DNA of 58,141 nucleotides from AWTP1-13 sp035762425. GTDB taxonomy: Bacteria > Pseudomonadota > Alphaproteobacteria > Rhizobiales > Hyphomicrobiaceae. The DNA lies in the NCBI GenBank assembly GCA_035762425.1, contig DASTOW010000393.1, positions 1 through 58,141 on the forward strand, written 5' to 3'. Below, piece by piece: positions 44,941-53,093 of this stretch (its first letter is position 1; every line of letters starts with the position of its first letter). The notes beneath the pieces are model-generated. The model ran no database searches and had not been told where the DNA came from. It was given only the letters and a program-made list of their open reading frames with translations. The position numbers and the translations under genes were made by a program.

Positions 44941-45888
44941 CTATTTTGAGAGCGACGGTAGCGCCGCGTCGATATCCTGCGGCGTGCCGATCGAGGTTGC
45001 ATTGAGTGTCGGAACGATACGCTTGGCGAGCCCGCTCAGCACCTTGCCCGAGCCAATTTCGTAGACGTCGGTGACGCCGGCCTCGGCCATTGCCGTCACA
45101 CACTCGCGCCAGCGCACGGTTCCCGTCACCTGCTCGACCAAACGTTGCTTGATCTCCGCCGGATCGCGGATCGGTGCGGCCAGCACGTTGGCGACCACCG
45201 GTACGGCCGGCGTCTTGAAGTCGACCTCGCGCAGCGCCGCGGCCATCGCGTCGGCCGCGGGTTGCATCAGCGCGCAGTGGAATGGAGCACTGACGTTGAG
45301 CGGCATGAAGCGCCGCACGCCGTGCGCCTTGGCGAGCTGCCCGGCCCGGTCGACAGCTGTCTTGGCGCCGGAGATGACGGCCTGCGTCGGCTCGTTGTCG
45401 TTGGCGAGTTGGCACACCTCGCCCTGCCCAGCTTCGGCAGCCAGCTTCTCGGCAACATCCTTGCCGACGCCGAGCAGGGCCGCCATCGCGCCTTGCCCGA
45501 CCGGCACGGCCGCTTGCATGGCCTTGCCGCGGATGCGCAGCAGGCGGGCCGCATCGGCGACGCTGACGGCGCCGGCAGCCGCCAGTGCCGAATATTCGCC
45601 GAGCGAATGTCCGGCTACGAATTGCACCTTGTCTGCCAGTCGGAAGCCCTTCTCGGCTTCCAGCACCCGCATCACCGCTAGGGACACGGCCATCAGGGCC
45701 GGCTGGGCGTTCTCGGTGAGCGTCAGGGTATCGAGCGGGCCTGCGAACATCAGCTCGGAGAGCTTCTGGCCGAGCGCCGCGTCGATCTCATCGAACACGG
45801 CCCGGGCGGACGCGTAGGTCTTGGCCAGATCGGCACCCATGCCGACCGCCTGACTGCCTTGTCCGGGGAAGACGAATGCGACGGCCAT
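44941..45888 (-). CDS. fabD: Malonyl-CoA:ACP transacylase FabD
   Basis: FabD loads malonyl groups onto ACP. The protein has FVFPGQGSQAVGMG at the start, the nucleophile in VAGHSLGEYSALAAAGA, and the catalytic His in NVSAPFHCALM. ATG 45888 (MAVAFVFPGQ) gives 315 residues and the usual N-terminus; ATG 45909 would add seven residues. It leads the leftward fabD-fabG-acpP-fabF cluster and is divergent from rpsF, the conserved alphaproteobacterial arrangement. Confidence 0.96.
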   Translation of the reverse strand: MAVAFVFPGQGSQAVGMGADLAKTYASARAVFDEIDAALGQKLSELMFAGPLDTLTLTENAQPALMAVSLAVMRVLEAEKGFRLADKVQFVAGHSLGEYSALAAAGAVSVADAARLLRIRGKAMQAAVPVGQGAMAALLGVGKDVAEKLAAEAGQGEVCQLANDNEPTQAVISGAKTAVDRAGQLAKAHGVRRFMPLNVSAPFHCALMQPAADAMAAALREVDFKTPAVPVVANVLAAPIRDPAEIKQRLVEQVTGTVRWRECVTAMAEAGVTDVYEIGSGKVLSGLAKRIVPTLNATSIGTPQDIDAALPSLSK

Positions 45889-45981
45889 GCTGACCTGATT
45901 GAGTTGCATCGCTGAGGATCGTTGCGCGCTTAGATACGTCCCCCGCCCGCCCTGTCAAGCGCGCCAGGAACAGCCGGCCAG

Positions 45982-46025
45982 ACTCGCTCCACAGTCGCTC
46001 CAGGGTTGCTTCAGGGTCGCTCCAG
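45982..46025. repeat. Four degenerate 11-bp tandem repeats upstream of fabD/rpsF
   Basis: Units ACTCGCTCCAC, AGTCGCTCCAG, GGTTGCTTCAG and GGTCGCTCCAG follow head to tail, consensus GGTCGCTCCAG. They lie between the two divergent operons, where an array of protein-binding sites is possible. Confidence 0.7.
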
Positions 46026-46157
46026 GCTTGCACGCCTGCCAAAAGCGCGTATAAGTCGCGCCGTTACCCGCTCCGGTTGGAGGCTGAATGGGGGGCCGCT
46101 CTGGTCACAGGCGGCAGGGCTGCAAGGCCCGGCTCCCGGTGTCTCCGCTCTTTCGGG

Positions 46158-46206
46158 TCCTTTGGGCCTTTCCTCGCAGCGCCAGCTGCACGGGGGCCCA
46201 AAAGGG
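46158..46206 (+). promoter_or_regulatory. Structured leader before rpsF (candidate S6:S18 autoregulatory RNA)
   Basis: CCTTTGGGCC (46159-46168) can pair with GGCCCAAAAGG (46195-46205, one A bulged), enclosing a smaller hairpin GCAGC-GCCA-GCTGC (46176-46189). The structure ends 46 bases before the rpsF start. Leaders that bind the S6:S18 complex are known upstream of rpsF in many bacteria; I cannot confirm that the specific motif is present. Confidence 0.45.
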
Positions 46207-46251
46207 GCTATGCGCCGGAACGGACAGCAACGGTAGAAGGAAAGGCACCGC

Positions 46252-46809
46252 ATGCCGCTTTATGAGCATGTGTTCCTGGCGCGCCAGGACATCTCGCAGG
46301 CCCAGGTCGAGGCCCTGACCAAAGAGTACACCACAGTCATCGAGGAAGGCGGAGGAAAGGTCGGTAAGACCGAGTACTGGGGCGTCAAGACCATCGCCTT
46401 CAAGATCAAGAAGAACCGCAAAGCCCATTACTCGCTCCTGAACATCGATGCCCCGCCGGCAGCGGTGGCCGAGATGGAGCGGCGCATGGGGCTGTCGACC
46501 GACGTCATCCGCTTCCTGACCGTGCGCGTCGATGAGCATGAGACGGAGCCCTCCATTCAGATGCGCAAGAGCGACCGCGACGAGCGCGGCGATCGCGACC
46601 GTGGCGGCTTCCGCGGCGGGGATCGCGGCGGCTTCCGCGGCGGGGATCGAGGCGGGTTCCGCGGCGGGGATCGCGGCGGCTTCCGGGGCGGCGATCGAGG
46701 TGGCGGAGGCGGCGGCTTCCGCGCCCGCGAGGACGGCGACCGCCCACGCGGGCCGCGTCCTCCTCGCGATAGCGATACTCCGTCCACCCCCGACACGCAG
46801 GAGAGCTAG
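46252..46809 (+). CDS. rpsF: Ribosomal protein S6 with RGG-rich C-terminal tail
   Basis: S6 binds the small-subunit platform together with S18. The N-terminal 100 residues are a normal S6 (MPLYEHVFLARQDIS, WGVKTIAFKIKKNRKAHYSLLNID). The C-terminus is extended to 185 residues by a Gly/Arg/Asp-rich tail containing four near-identical copies of GGFRGGDR, followed by an acidic end. Tails of varying length are known in alphaproteobacterial S6, but the regular RGG-type repeats are notable. The start follows AGAAGGAAAGG. It opens the rpsF-rpsR-DUF2232-rplI operon. Confidence 0.97.
   Translation: MPLYEHVFLARQDISQAQVEALTKEYTTVIEEGGGKVGKTEYWGVKTIAFKIKKNRKAHYSLLNIDAPPAAVAEMERRMGLSTDVIRFLTVRVDEHETEPSIQMRKSDRDERGDRDRGGFRGGDRGGFRGGDRGGFRGGDRGGFRGGDRGGGGGGFRAREDGDRPRGPRPPRDSDTPSTPDTQES
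46603..46698 (+). repeat. Four tandem 24-bp repeats in rpsF
   Basis: Four consecutive 24-bp units (GGCGGCTTCCGCGGCGGGGA plus TCGC or TCGA) encode GGFRGGDR four times. The near-identity at the DNA level, including synonymous sites, suggests recent expansion by slippage or recombination. Confidence 0.92.
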
Positions 46810-46812
46810 CCC

Positions 46813-47061
46813 ATGGCCGAGGTTGCGACCATTCCCGCCAAGCGACCCTTCCATCGCCGGCGCAAGACCTGCCCCTTCTCAGGTGATAAGGCACCGAAGA
46901 TCGACTACAAGGACGGCCGCCTGCTCGGCCGGTATGTGTCGGAGCGCGGCAAGATCGTGCCGAGCCGCATTACGGCAGTCTCGGCTAAGAAGCAGCGCGA
47001 GCTAGCCAAGGCCATCAAGCGCTCGCGCTTCATCGGCTTGCTGCCGTACGTGATCAAGTAG
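46813..47061 (+). CDS. rpsR: Ribosomal protein S18
   Basis: This 82-residue S18 has the family segments KTCPFSGD, IDYKDGRLLGRYVSERGKIVPSRITAV and SAKKQRELAKAIKRSRFIGLLPY. It is 3 bases downstream of rpsF and pairs with S6 in the platform. Confidence 0.98.
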   Translation: MAEVATIPAKRPFHRRRKTCPFSGDKAPKIDYKDGRLLGRYVSERGKIVPSRITAVSAKKQRELAKAIKRSRFIGLLPYVIK

Positions 47062-47157
47062 GCACACTGCGCCACCACGTGGCGCGGCAATGTCGCAAGG
47101 TTGGGGCGGGCCGCGTCGGGTCCCGTCTCTAACCGCCAAAGGCGGGACAGCTCGGAC

Positions 47158-48108
47158 ATGCAGTACGGTATCATCATCGGTCTGTGCGCAGGCCTCGCTT
47201 CGGCGGTGCTGTTCTATTCGGCCGCGCGCGGCTCTCCCCTGATTGGCACTCTGCTGGTGCTGCTGACGCCGCTGCCTTCGATGCTGGCGGGCCTTGGATG
47301 GGGCTGGCTGCCGGCGGCGCTCGGCGCGTTTGCCGGTTCGCTCCTGATGGCGTTTATTGCCAACCTGCCGTTTGCGGTCGGCTATTTCCTGGCCCTTGGC
47401 GCTCCCGTCGCGATGGCCGCCTACCTCGCCTACCTGAGCCGGCCCAACCCCAATGACGCGGCTCAGCGCGAATGGTATCCGGCCGGACGGCTGGTGGCCG
47501 CCCTGTCTCTCTACGGTGGTGCGTTACCGGTACTGATGCTGCCGCTGATCGGCGGTACCTACGAGATCCTGCGTGCGCCGATGGGCGAATTCCTGCGCCG
47601 CCTGTCCGCCCGCGCCACCCCCGACCTTGGCATCCCCCAGCTGACGGACGTGCAGGTCGAGGCGTTGGCCGAGCTATTCGTCTACATCCTGCCGGGCGCG
47701 GTGGCCGCCTACTGGCTCGGCATCTTCGCGCTCAATCTCTATCTCGCCGGACGCGTAGCGCGCGCTTCAGGGCGGCTCGGCCGCGACTGGCCCGACCTCG
47801 CATCGCTCGCCTATCCGCTGGGCTTCCAACTGCTGCTCGCCGCCGCGCTGGTCGCAACCTTTGCACCAGGCGTGCTCGGCGTGGCTGGGGTCGGCCTGTC
47901 GGGCGCCCTGCTGCTCGCCTATTTCTTCGCCGGCCTGGCGCTGATGCACTACATCGCCCGCGCCCGCGCACCATGGATCCTGTGGCTGGTGTACGCCGGG
48001 GTCCTGTTCATCGAGCCCTACACCGCCATCGTGCTCATGATCGCCGGCCTGCTGGAGCCTGCCTTTAAGTTCAGGCAACGCTTCGGCCAGCAACCTCCAT
48101 CAACCTGA
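47158..48108 (+). CDS. DUF2232 membrane protein
   Basis: This is a 316-residue multi-pass membrane protein with about eight hydrophobic segments, starting MQYGIIIGLCAGLASAVLFYSA. It lies between rpsR and rplI, exactly where a DUF2232 gene is found in many alphaproteobacteria and firmicutes. The family is related to the energy-coupling-type or YybS-like membrane proteins; its function is unknown. The ATG at 47158 follows GGCGGGACAG; an upstream start would add a non-hydrophobic leader. Confidence 0.88.
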   Translation: MQYGIIIGLCAGLASAVLFYSAARGSPLIGTLLVLLTPLPSMLAGLGWGWLPAALGAFAGSLLMAFIANLPFAVGYFLALGAPVAMAAYLAYLSRPNPNDAAQREWYPAGRLVAALSLYGGALPVLMLPLIGGTYEILRAPMGEFLRRLSARATPDLGIPQLTDVQVEALAELFVYILPGAVAAYWLGIFALNLYLAGRVARASGRLGRDWPDLASLAYPLGFQLLLAAALVATFAPGVLGVAGVGLSGALLLAYFFAGLALMHYIARARAPWILWLVYAGVLFIEPYTAIVLMIAGLLEPAFKFRQRFGQQPPST

Positions 48109-48138
48109 ACTAGCAACCACCGGACACGGAGTACCCCT

Positions 48139-48741
48139 ATGCAGGTCATTCTTCTCGAGCGCATCGGCCGCCTTGGCCAGATGGGCGATGTCGTGAACGT
48201 TAAGGACGGCTACGCCCGCAACTTCCTGCTACCGCAGAAGAAGGCGCTGCGCGCAACGGAGGAGAATCTCGCCCGCTTCGAAGGCCAGCGCGCCCAACTC
48301 GAGGCACGCGATCTCGAGTTGAAGAAAGAGGCTCAAGCCGTCGCCGAGAAACTCGGGGGCAAGACCTTCCTCGCGATCCGCCAGGCCGGCGACACCGGCC
48401 AGCTGTACGGCTCGGTGACGTCGCGCGACATCGCCGAAGTGATCACCGCTGGCGGCTTCAGCATCGACCGCCGCCAGGTCGTGCTCGACAAGCCGATCAA
48501 GACGCTCGGCTTACACGCCATCCGCATTGCTCTGCACCCGGAGGTCGTGGTGCAGGTGAGCCTGAACGTCGCCCGCTCCGAGGATGAGGCCGAGCGGCAG
48601 GCGCGCGGCGAAGACGTCACCATCATCAAGGAAGAGAAGATCGAGCTCGAGACCTTCGATGCGGACGCCGTGTTTGAGGATGAGGCACTGGCTCTTCAGA
48701 AGACGGGCGAAGCGGAAGAGCCGACTGCCGACAAATCCTGA
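48139..48741 (+). CDS. rplI: Ribosomal protein L9
   Basis: The 200-residue L9 has the N-terminal domain MQVILLERIGRLGQMGDVVNVKDGYARNFLLPQKKALRAT, the long connecting helix and the C-terminal rRNA-binding domain (GQLYGSVTSRDIAEVI). An acidic tail of about 50 residues is common in alphaproteobacterial L9. It closes the ribosomal operon before a strong terminator. Confidence 0.97.
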   Translation: MQVILLERIGRLGQMGDVVNVKDGYARNFLLPQKKALRATEENLARFEGQRAQLEARDLELKKEAQAVAEKLGGKTFLAIRQAGDTGQLYGSVTSRDIAEVITAGGFSIDRRQVVLDKPIKTLGLHAIRIALHPEVVVQVSLNVARSEDEAERQARGEDVTIIKEEKIELETFDADAVFEDEALALQKTGEAEEPTADKS

Positions 48742-48814
48742 GCGAGCAAGAGGGCTCGCTTTGCATGTGCAAGCGCCCGGGCGCGGGAACTCGCGTCCGG
48801 GCGTTGTCGTTTTT
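48741..48814 (+). terminator. Strong rho-independent terminator of the rpsF-rplI operon
   Basis: A first small hairpin AGCGAGC/GCTCGCT (48741-48760) is followed by a 12-bp stem (CGCCCGGGCGCG at 48774-48785 with CGCGTCCGGGCG at 48792-48803, one G-T pair, loop GGAACT). The tail TTGTCGTTTTT completes a classic terminator. Confidence 0.92.
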
Positions 48815-48928
48815 CTACCCGCTTGGCCCTCGCCAGGATCGCTGCGGGTATTTGACTTTGGTATAATGCTCCAAAATAATCGGGAGGAAGGGCTGGAGGG
48901 TTCGTAAGCCGCACAGGAACAGTGCGTC

Positions 48929-50179
48929 ATGTTCACCTTGCTCGACGTCCTGCTGCGCCGCATTGTTCGGCACGGCGACCTGACTGTGACCGACGCCTCC
49001 GGCGTCGCGCGCCACTATGGCGACGGCAGCGGCCCACCCGTAGCGCTGCTCCTCACCGATCTCAAGATCGAGCGCCGCCTGGTGCGCGACCCGCAACTGG
49101 CGCTGGGCGAGGCCTACATGGACGGCCAGCTCGTAATGCAGCAGGGGCGCATCTATGACCTGCTCGAATTGGTCCTGAGCAACGCTCAGTGGCAGGAATT
49201 TCCGGCCTGGACCAAAGGTCTCGATGCCACCCGCTACCTCGTTCGCCGCATGCTGCAGCTCAACTCGAAGCGGCGGTCGCAGCGCAACGTGGCCCATCAC
49301 TACGACATCGACGGCAGCATCTACGATCTGTTCCTCGACGACGACCGACAGTACTCGTGTGGATATTTCGAGGACACCGACGATCTCAACATTGCCCAGC
49401 TCGCCAAGAAGCGTCACATCGCCGCCAAGCTCGCCATCGAGCCCGGCCAGCGCGTGCTCGACATCGGCTCAGGCTGGGGCGGCCTCGGGTTGTATCTCGC
49501 CAAGACTGCCGAATGCGACGTGACCGGCGTCACGCTCAGTAAAGAACAGCACAAGATCTCGCAGGAACGCAGTGCCAGGGAAGGCCTCGCCCGCTCCGTA
49601 CGCTTCGAGTTCAAGGATTACCGCAAGGTTAGCGGACAGTTCGACCGCATCGTCTCGGTGGGCATGTTCGAGCACGTCGGCGTCAATCACTTCACCACCT
49701 ACTTCCGCAAGGTGCGCGACCTGCTCGCTCAGAACGGTGTCGCGCTCATCCACACCATCGGCCGATCCGAGCCGCCATCGACCACCGCGGGCTTCATTGC
49801 CAAGTACATCTTCCCGGGAGGCTATATTCCCGCCCTATCTGAGTTGACGGCTGCCGTTGAACATTCCGGTCTGATCATCGCGGACGTTGAGATCTTGCGC
49901 CTGCACTACGCCAAGACCTTGCGTGCCTGGCGCGAGCGCTTCCTTGCCAACTGGGACAAGGCGGCGGCCATCCGCGACGAGCGCTTCTGCCGCATGTGGG
50001 AGTTCTATCTTGCCGCGTCTGAGGCAGCGTTCCGCTACCAGGGGCTGGTGATATTCCAGGTGCAGCTGGTGCGCCACGTCGATGCGCTGCCGCTGACCCG
50101 CAACTACATGTACACCGACGAGCATCGCCTGCTGGAGCGCGACCGCATTACCCAGCACCCCCTGATGGCCGGAGAGTAG
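48929..50179 (+). CDS. cfa: Cyclopropane-fatty-acyl-phospholipid synthase
   Basis: The enzyme adds a methylene group from SAM across double bonds of membrane phospholipid chains, usually in stationary phase or stress. The 416-residue protein has the N-terminal helical domain (GEAYMDGQL), HHYDIDGSIYDLFLDDDRQYSCGYF, the SAM motif VLDIGSGWGGLGLYLA and the region VGMFEHVGVNHFTTYF. It lies between the ribosomal operon terminator and dnaB, where a gene is not always found, so it is probably transcribed on its own. Confidence 0.94.
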   Translation: MFTLLDVLLRRIVRHGDLTVTDASGVARHYGDGSGPPVALLLTDLKIERRLVRDPQLALGEAYMDGQLVMQQGRIYDLLELVLSNAQWQEFPAWTKGLDATRYLVRRMLQLNSKRRSQRNVAHHYDIDGSIYDLFLDDDRQYSCGYFEDTDDLNIAQLAKKRHIAAKLAIEPGQRVLDIGSGWGGLGLYLAKTAECDVTGVTLSKEQHKISQERSAREGLARSVRFEFKDYRKVSGQFDRIVSVGMFEHVGVNHFTTYFRKVRDLLAQNGVALIHTIGRSEPPSTTAGFIAKYIFPGGYIPALSELTAAVEHSGLIIADVEILRLHYAKTLRAWRERFLANWDKAAAIRDERFCRMWEFYLAASEAAFRYQGLVIFQVQLVRHVDALPLTRNYMYTDEHRLLERDRITQHPLMAGE

Positions 50180-50402
50180 CGCGGCCATCCGGGAGTTCAC
50201 GGGTCGCGAAATGTCAGGCACCCAGAAGCTGGGCGGTGCGACCCACCGCGCTGGGTCCGGGCTCTGAGGCCAAGGCCTCGGCCTGGGTGACAGGTCGTTG
50301 ATTCGCGCATCAGCCAAACAAATAGTTCAGCGTGTGTGCAAAACGGGGTGAACGGGTACCCCTTACATCTTGTGCGCGGCGGAATCGGCTAAGCCACCCG
50401 GC

Positions 50403-51926
50403 ATGAACGCACCCGCCCGCAAGCCCGCCGCCACTGCGCCTGAAGCCCAACCGGCCGATGCGCTGCCCTTCCGCACCGCACCCCACAACATCGAGGCCGA
50501 GCAGGCGTTGCTCGGCGCCATTCTTGTCAACAATGAGTCGCACGACCGCGTCTCGGGCTTCCTGGAGCCGGAGCACTTCTACGATCCGCTGCACCAGCAG
50601 ATCTACGAGACTGCGGCCAAGCTCATCACGTCGGGCAAGCAGGCGACGCCCATCACACTCAAGACCTTCTTTGACAAATCGGAGCCGATCGATGCCGGCC
50701 TGACGGTGCCGCAATATCTGGGACGGCTTGCCGCCAATGCTGCCACCATCATCAACGCGCGCGACTACGGACGCACCATCCACGACCTCGCCACCCGTCG
50801 GCAGCTGATCCTGATCGGCGAGGACATGGTCAACGTCGCCTTCGACTCGCCGGTGGACTTCCCGCCGAAGGAGCAGATCGAGGAGGCCGAGACGCGCCTG
50901 TTCGCGCTCGCCGAGACCGACAAATATGGCCAAGGCTTTCTCGGCTTCAATACCGCACTCACCAACGCCATCGACATGGCCGGCAACGCCTACAAGCGCG
51001 ACGGCAACCTGTCCGGCATCTCGACCAAGTTCGTCGGCCTCGACAACAAGATGGGTGGGCTGCAGTCGTCCGACCTGATCATCCTCGCGGGCCGTCCATC
51101 GATGGGCAAAACGGCGCTCGCCACCAACATCGCCTTCAACGTGGCACGCTCGCGCCTGCGCTCGCTTACAGAGCGACCTGACCTACCACCCGACGATCCA
51201 GGCCACGACGGCGGCGTGGTTGGATTCTTTTCGCTAGAAATGTCGGCCGAGCAGCTCGCCACCCGCATCCTGTCGGAGCAGGCCGGCATCGGCTCCGAGA
51301 AGATCCGACGCGGCATGATATCCGAGCAGGAGTTCAAGCAGCTGGTCGCAGTCAGCCAGGAAATGGCGGCGATCCCGCTCTACATCGACCAGACCGGCGG
51401 CATATCGATTGCCCAGCTCTCTGCCCGCGCCCGCCGCCTCAAGCGCCAGCACGGCCTCGGCCTGGTCATCGTCGACTACCTCCAGTTGATGACCGGCAAC
51501 TCCAGCAAGAGCGACAACCGTGTTCAGGAGGTCTCGCAGATCACGACCGGACTCAAGGCGCTGGCCAAGGAGCTGAACGTTCCGATCATCGCCCTGTCGC
51601 AGCTCTCGCGTGCGGTCGAGAACCGCGAGGACAAGCGCCCGCAGCTCGCCGACCTGCGTGAATCAGGTTCCATCGAGCAGGACGCCGATATCGTCATGTT
51701 CGTGTTTCGCGAGGAATATTACGTTGAGCGCACCAAGCCAGCCGAAGGCACCGCCGAATTCCAAGAATGGCTGGCGAAAATGAGTATTATCAACGGCAAG
51801 GCCGAGGTCATCATCGGCAAGCAGCGGCATGGCCCGATCGGCACCGTGAACTTGCAGTTCGATGGTGCCGTTACCCGCTTCTCGGATCTTGCCAACGACC
51901 AGTATCTGCCGGAGCGTAGAGAGTGA
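50403..51926 (+). CDS. dnaB: Replicative DNA helicase DnaB
   Basis: DnaB unwinds DNA at the replication fork. The 507-residue protein has the N-terminal collar domain (RTAPHNIEAEQALLGAILVNNE) and the RecA-like helicase domain with Walker A GRPSMGKTA, Walker B GLVIVDYLQLM, and IALSQLSRAVENREDKRPQLADLRESGSIEQDADIV. No intein is present. ATG 50403 (MNAPARKPAA) is preferred over an upstream in-frame GTG- or TTG-type start. It overlaps the alr start (GTGA). Confidence 0.97.
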   Translation: MNAPARKPAATAPEAQPADALPFRTAPHNIEAEQALLGAILVNNESHDRVSGFLEPEHFYDPLHQQIYETAAKLITSGKQATPITLKTFFDKSEPIDAGLTVPQYLGRLAANAATIINARDYGRTIHDLATRRQLILIGEDMVNVAFDSPVDFPPKEQIEEAETRLFALAETDKYGQGFLGFNTALTNAIDMAGNAYKRDGNLSGISTKFVGLDNKMGGLQSSDLIILAGRPSMGKTALATNIAFNVARSRLRSLTERPDLPPDDPGHDGGVVGFFSLEMSAEQLATRILSEQAGIGSEKIRRGMISEQEFKQLVAVSQEMAAIPLYIDQTGGISIAQLSARARRLKRQHGLGLVIVDYLQLMTGNSSKSDNRVQEVSQITTGLKALAKELNVPIIALSQLSRAVENREDKRPQLADLRESGSIEQDADIVMFVFREEYYVERTKPAEGTAEFQEWLAKMSIINGKAEVIIGKQRHGPIGTVNLQFDGAVTRFSDLANDQYLPERRE

Positions 51927-53089
51927 AACTGAAGGATCAGCACGGCCCCGCCACAGCCCGCGCACGGCGCGCTGTTCCCTTGTCGGCGCGAGCGGTGCTG
52001 ACCGTCGACCTCAATGCCTTGCGCGGCAACTGGGCACGCCTCAACCAGGCCTCGGGCCGCGCTGAATGCGCGGGCGTCATCAAGGCCGACGCCTATGGTC
52101 TCGGGATCGGGCCGATTGCCAAGGCGCTCACCAACGAGGGCTGCAAGACGTTTTTCGTCGCCTCGCTTGATGAAGGTCGCGTCGCCCGCGAGGTCCAGCC
52201 CGGCGCCACGGTCTATGTCCTCGACGGCTTGTTGTCCGGCGCCGAGCCGCACTATGCCGGCTTCGATCTGCGGCCTGTGCTCGGCAGCATCGCCGAGGTA
52301 CGTGACTGGGCGGCCTATAGCCGCGCGCGCGGACGGCGCCTGCCGGCCGCGATCCACATCGACACCGGCATCAACCGGCTCGGCATGCCCGACTACGAGG
52401 TCGACCAGCTGGCCGCCGAGCCGGCGCTGCTCGAGGCCTTCGACCTCACCCTGGTGATGAGCCATCTTGCCTGCGCCGACACCCCCGACAGCCCGATCAA
52501 CAACCTGCAGCGCCAGCGCTTCGAGAGCCTGCGCGCCAAGCTGCCGCCGGCACCAGCTAGTCTTGCCAATTCGGGCGGACTGTTCCTTGGACCTGCCTAC
52601 CACTTCGACCTTGTACGCCCGGGCATTGCCCTCTACGGCGGCCGCGCGCACGAGGGCAAGCCCAACCCGATGCAAACGGTCGTCCGTCTCGCCGCCAAGA
52701 TCCTTCAGGTGCGCGACCTCGCCCCCGGCGCCACCATCGGCTACGGTGCCACCTTCCGCGTCTCGCGTCCCTCGCGCATCGCCACCATTGCGGTCGGCTA
52801 CGCCGACGGCTTCCTGCGCGCCTTGAGCGTGGCGACGGGCGAGGCCGGCCCGGTGGGCTTTGTCGGCGACTATCCGGTGCCGATCGTTGGCCGCGTATCG
52901 ATGGATTTCATCACGGTCGACGTCACCGACGTGCCGCCAGAGCTAACCCGCCGCGGCGCCTGGGTGGAGGTGATGGGCGATCGCGTGACCGTCGACGACC
53001 TGACCGACCGGGCGGGGACGATCGGCTACGAGCTGCTCTCGCGCCTTGGTCCGCGCGTCTATCGCGTCTACGAGGAAGCGGAGAGCTGA
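51923..53089 (+). CDS. alr: Alanine racemase
   Basis: Alr makes D-alanine for peptidoglycan using PLP. The 388-residue protein carries the PLP-lysine motif AGVIKADAYGLG, HIDTGINRLGM and the second catalytic base Tyr in TIGYGATFRVSRPSRIATIAVGYADGF. Translation starts at GTG 51923, overlapping the dnaB stop by 4 bases. It precedes radA, as in many alphaproteobacteria. The transaminase at 21966 could recycle the D-alanine produced here. Confidence 0.96.
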   Translation: MKLKDQHGPATARARRAVPLSARAVLTVDLNALRGNWARLNQASGRAECAGVIKADAYGLGIGPIAKALTNEGCKTFFVASLDEGRVAREVQPGATVYVLDGLLSGAEPHYAGFDLRPVLGSIAEVRDWAAYSRARGRRLPAAIHIDTGINRLGMPDYEVDQLAAEPALLEAFDLTLVMSHLACADTPDSPINNLQRQRFESLRAKLPPAPASLANSGGLFLGPAYHFDLVRPGIALYGGRAHEGKPNPMQTVVRLAAKILQVRDLAPGATIGYGATFRVSRPSRIATIAVGYADGFLRALSVATGEAGPVGFVGDYPVPIVGRVSMDFITVDVTDVPPELTRRGAWVEVMGDRVTVDDLTDRAGTIGYELLSRLGPRVYRVYEEAES

Positions 53090-53093
53090 GCCC

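Larger units (their letters stand above)
45910..46251. other. Divergent spacer between fabD and rpsF
   Basis: This 342-bp spacer holds the promoters of two essential operons, four degenerate 11-bp tandem repeats (45982-46025) and a structured leader just before rpsF (46158-46206). No ORF is supported. Confidence 0.6.
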
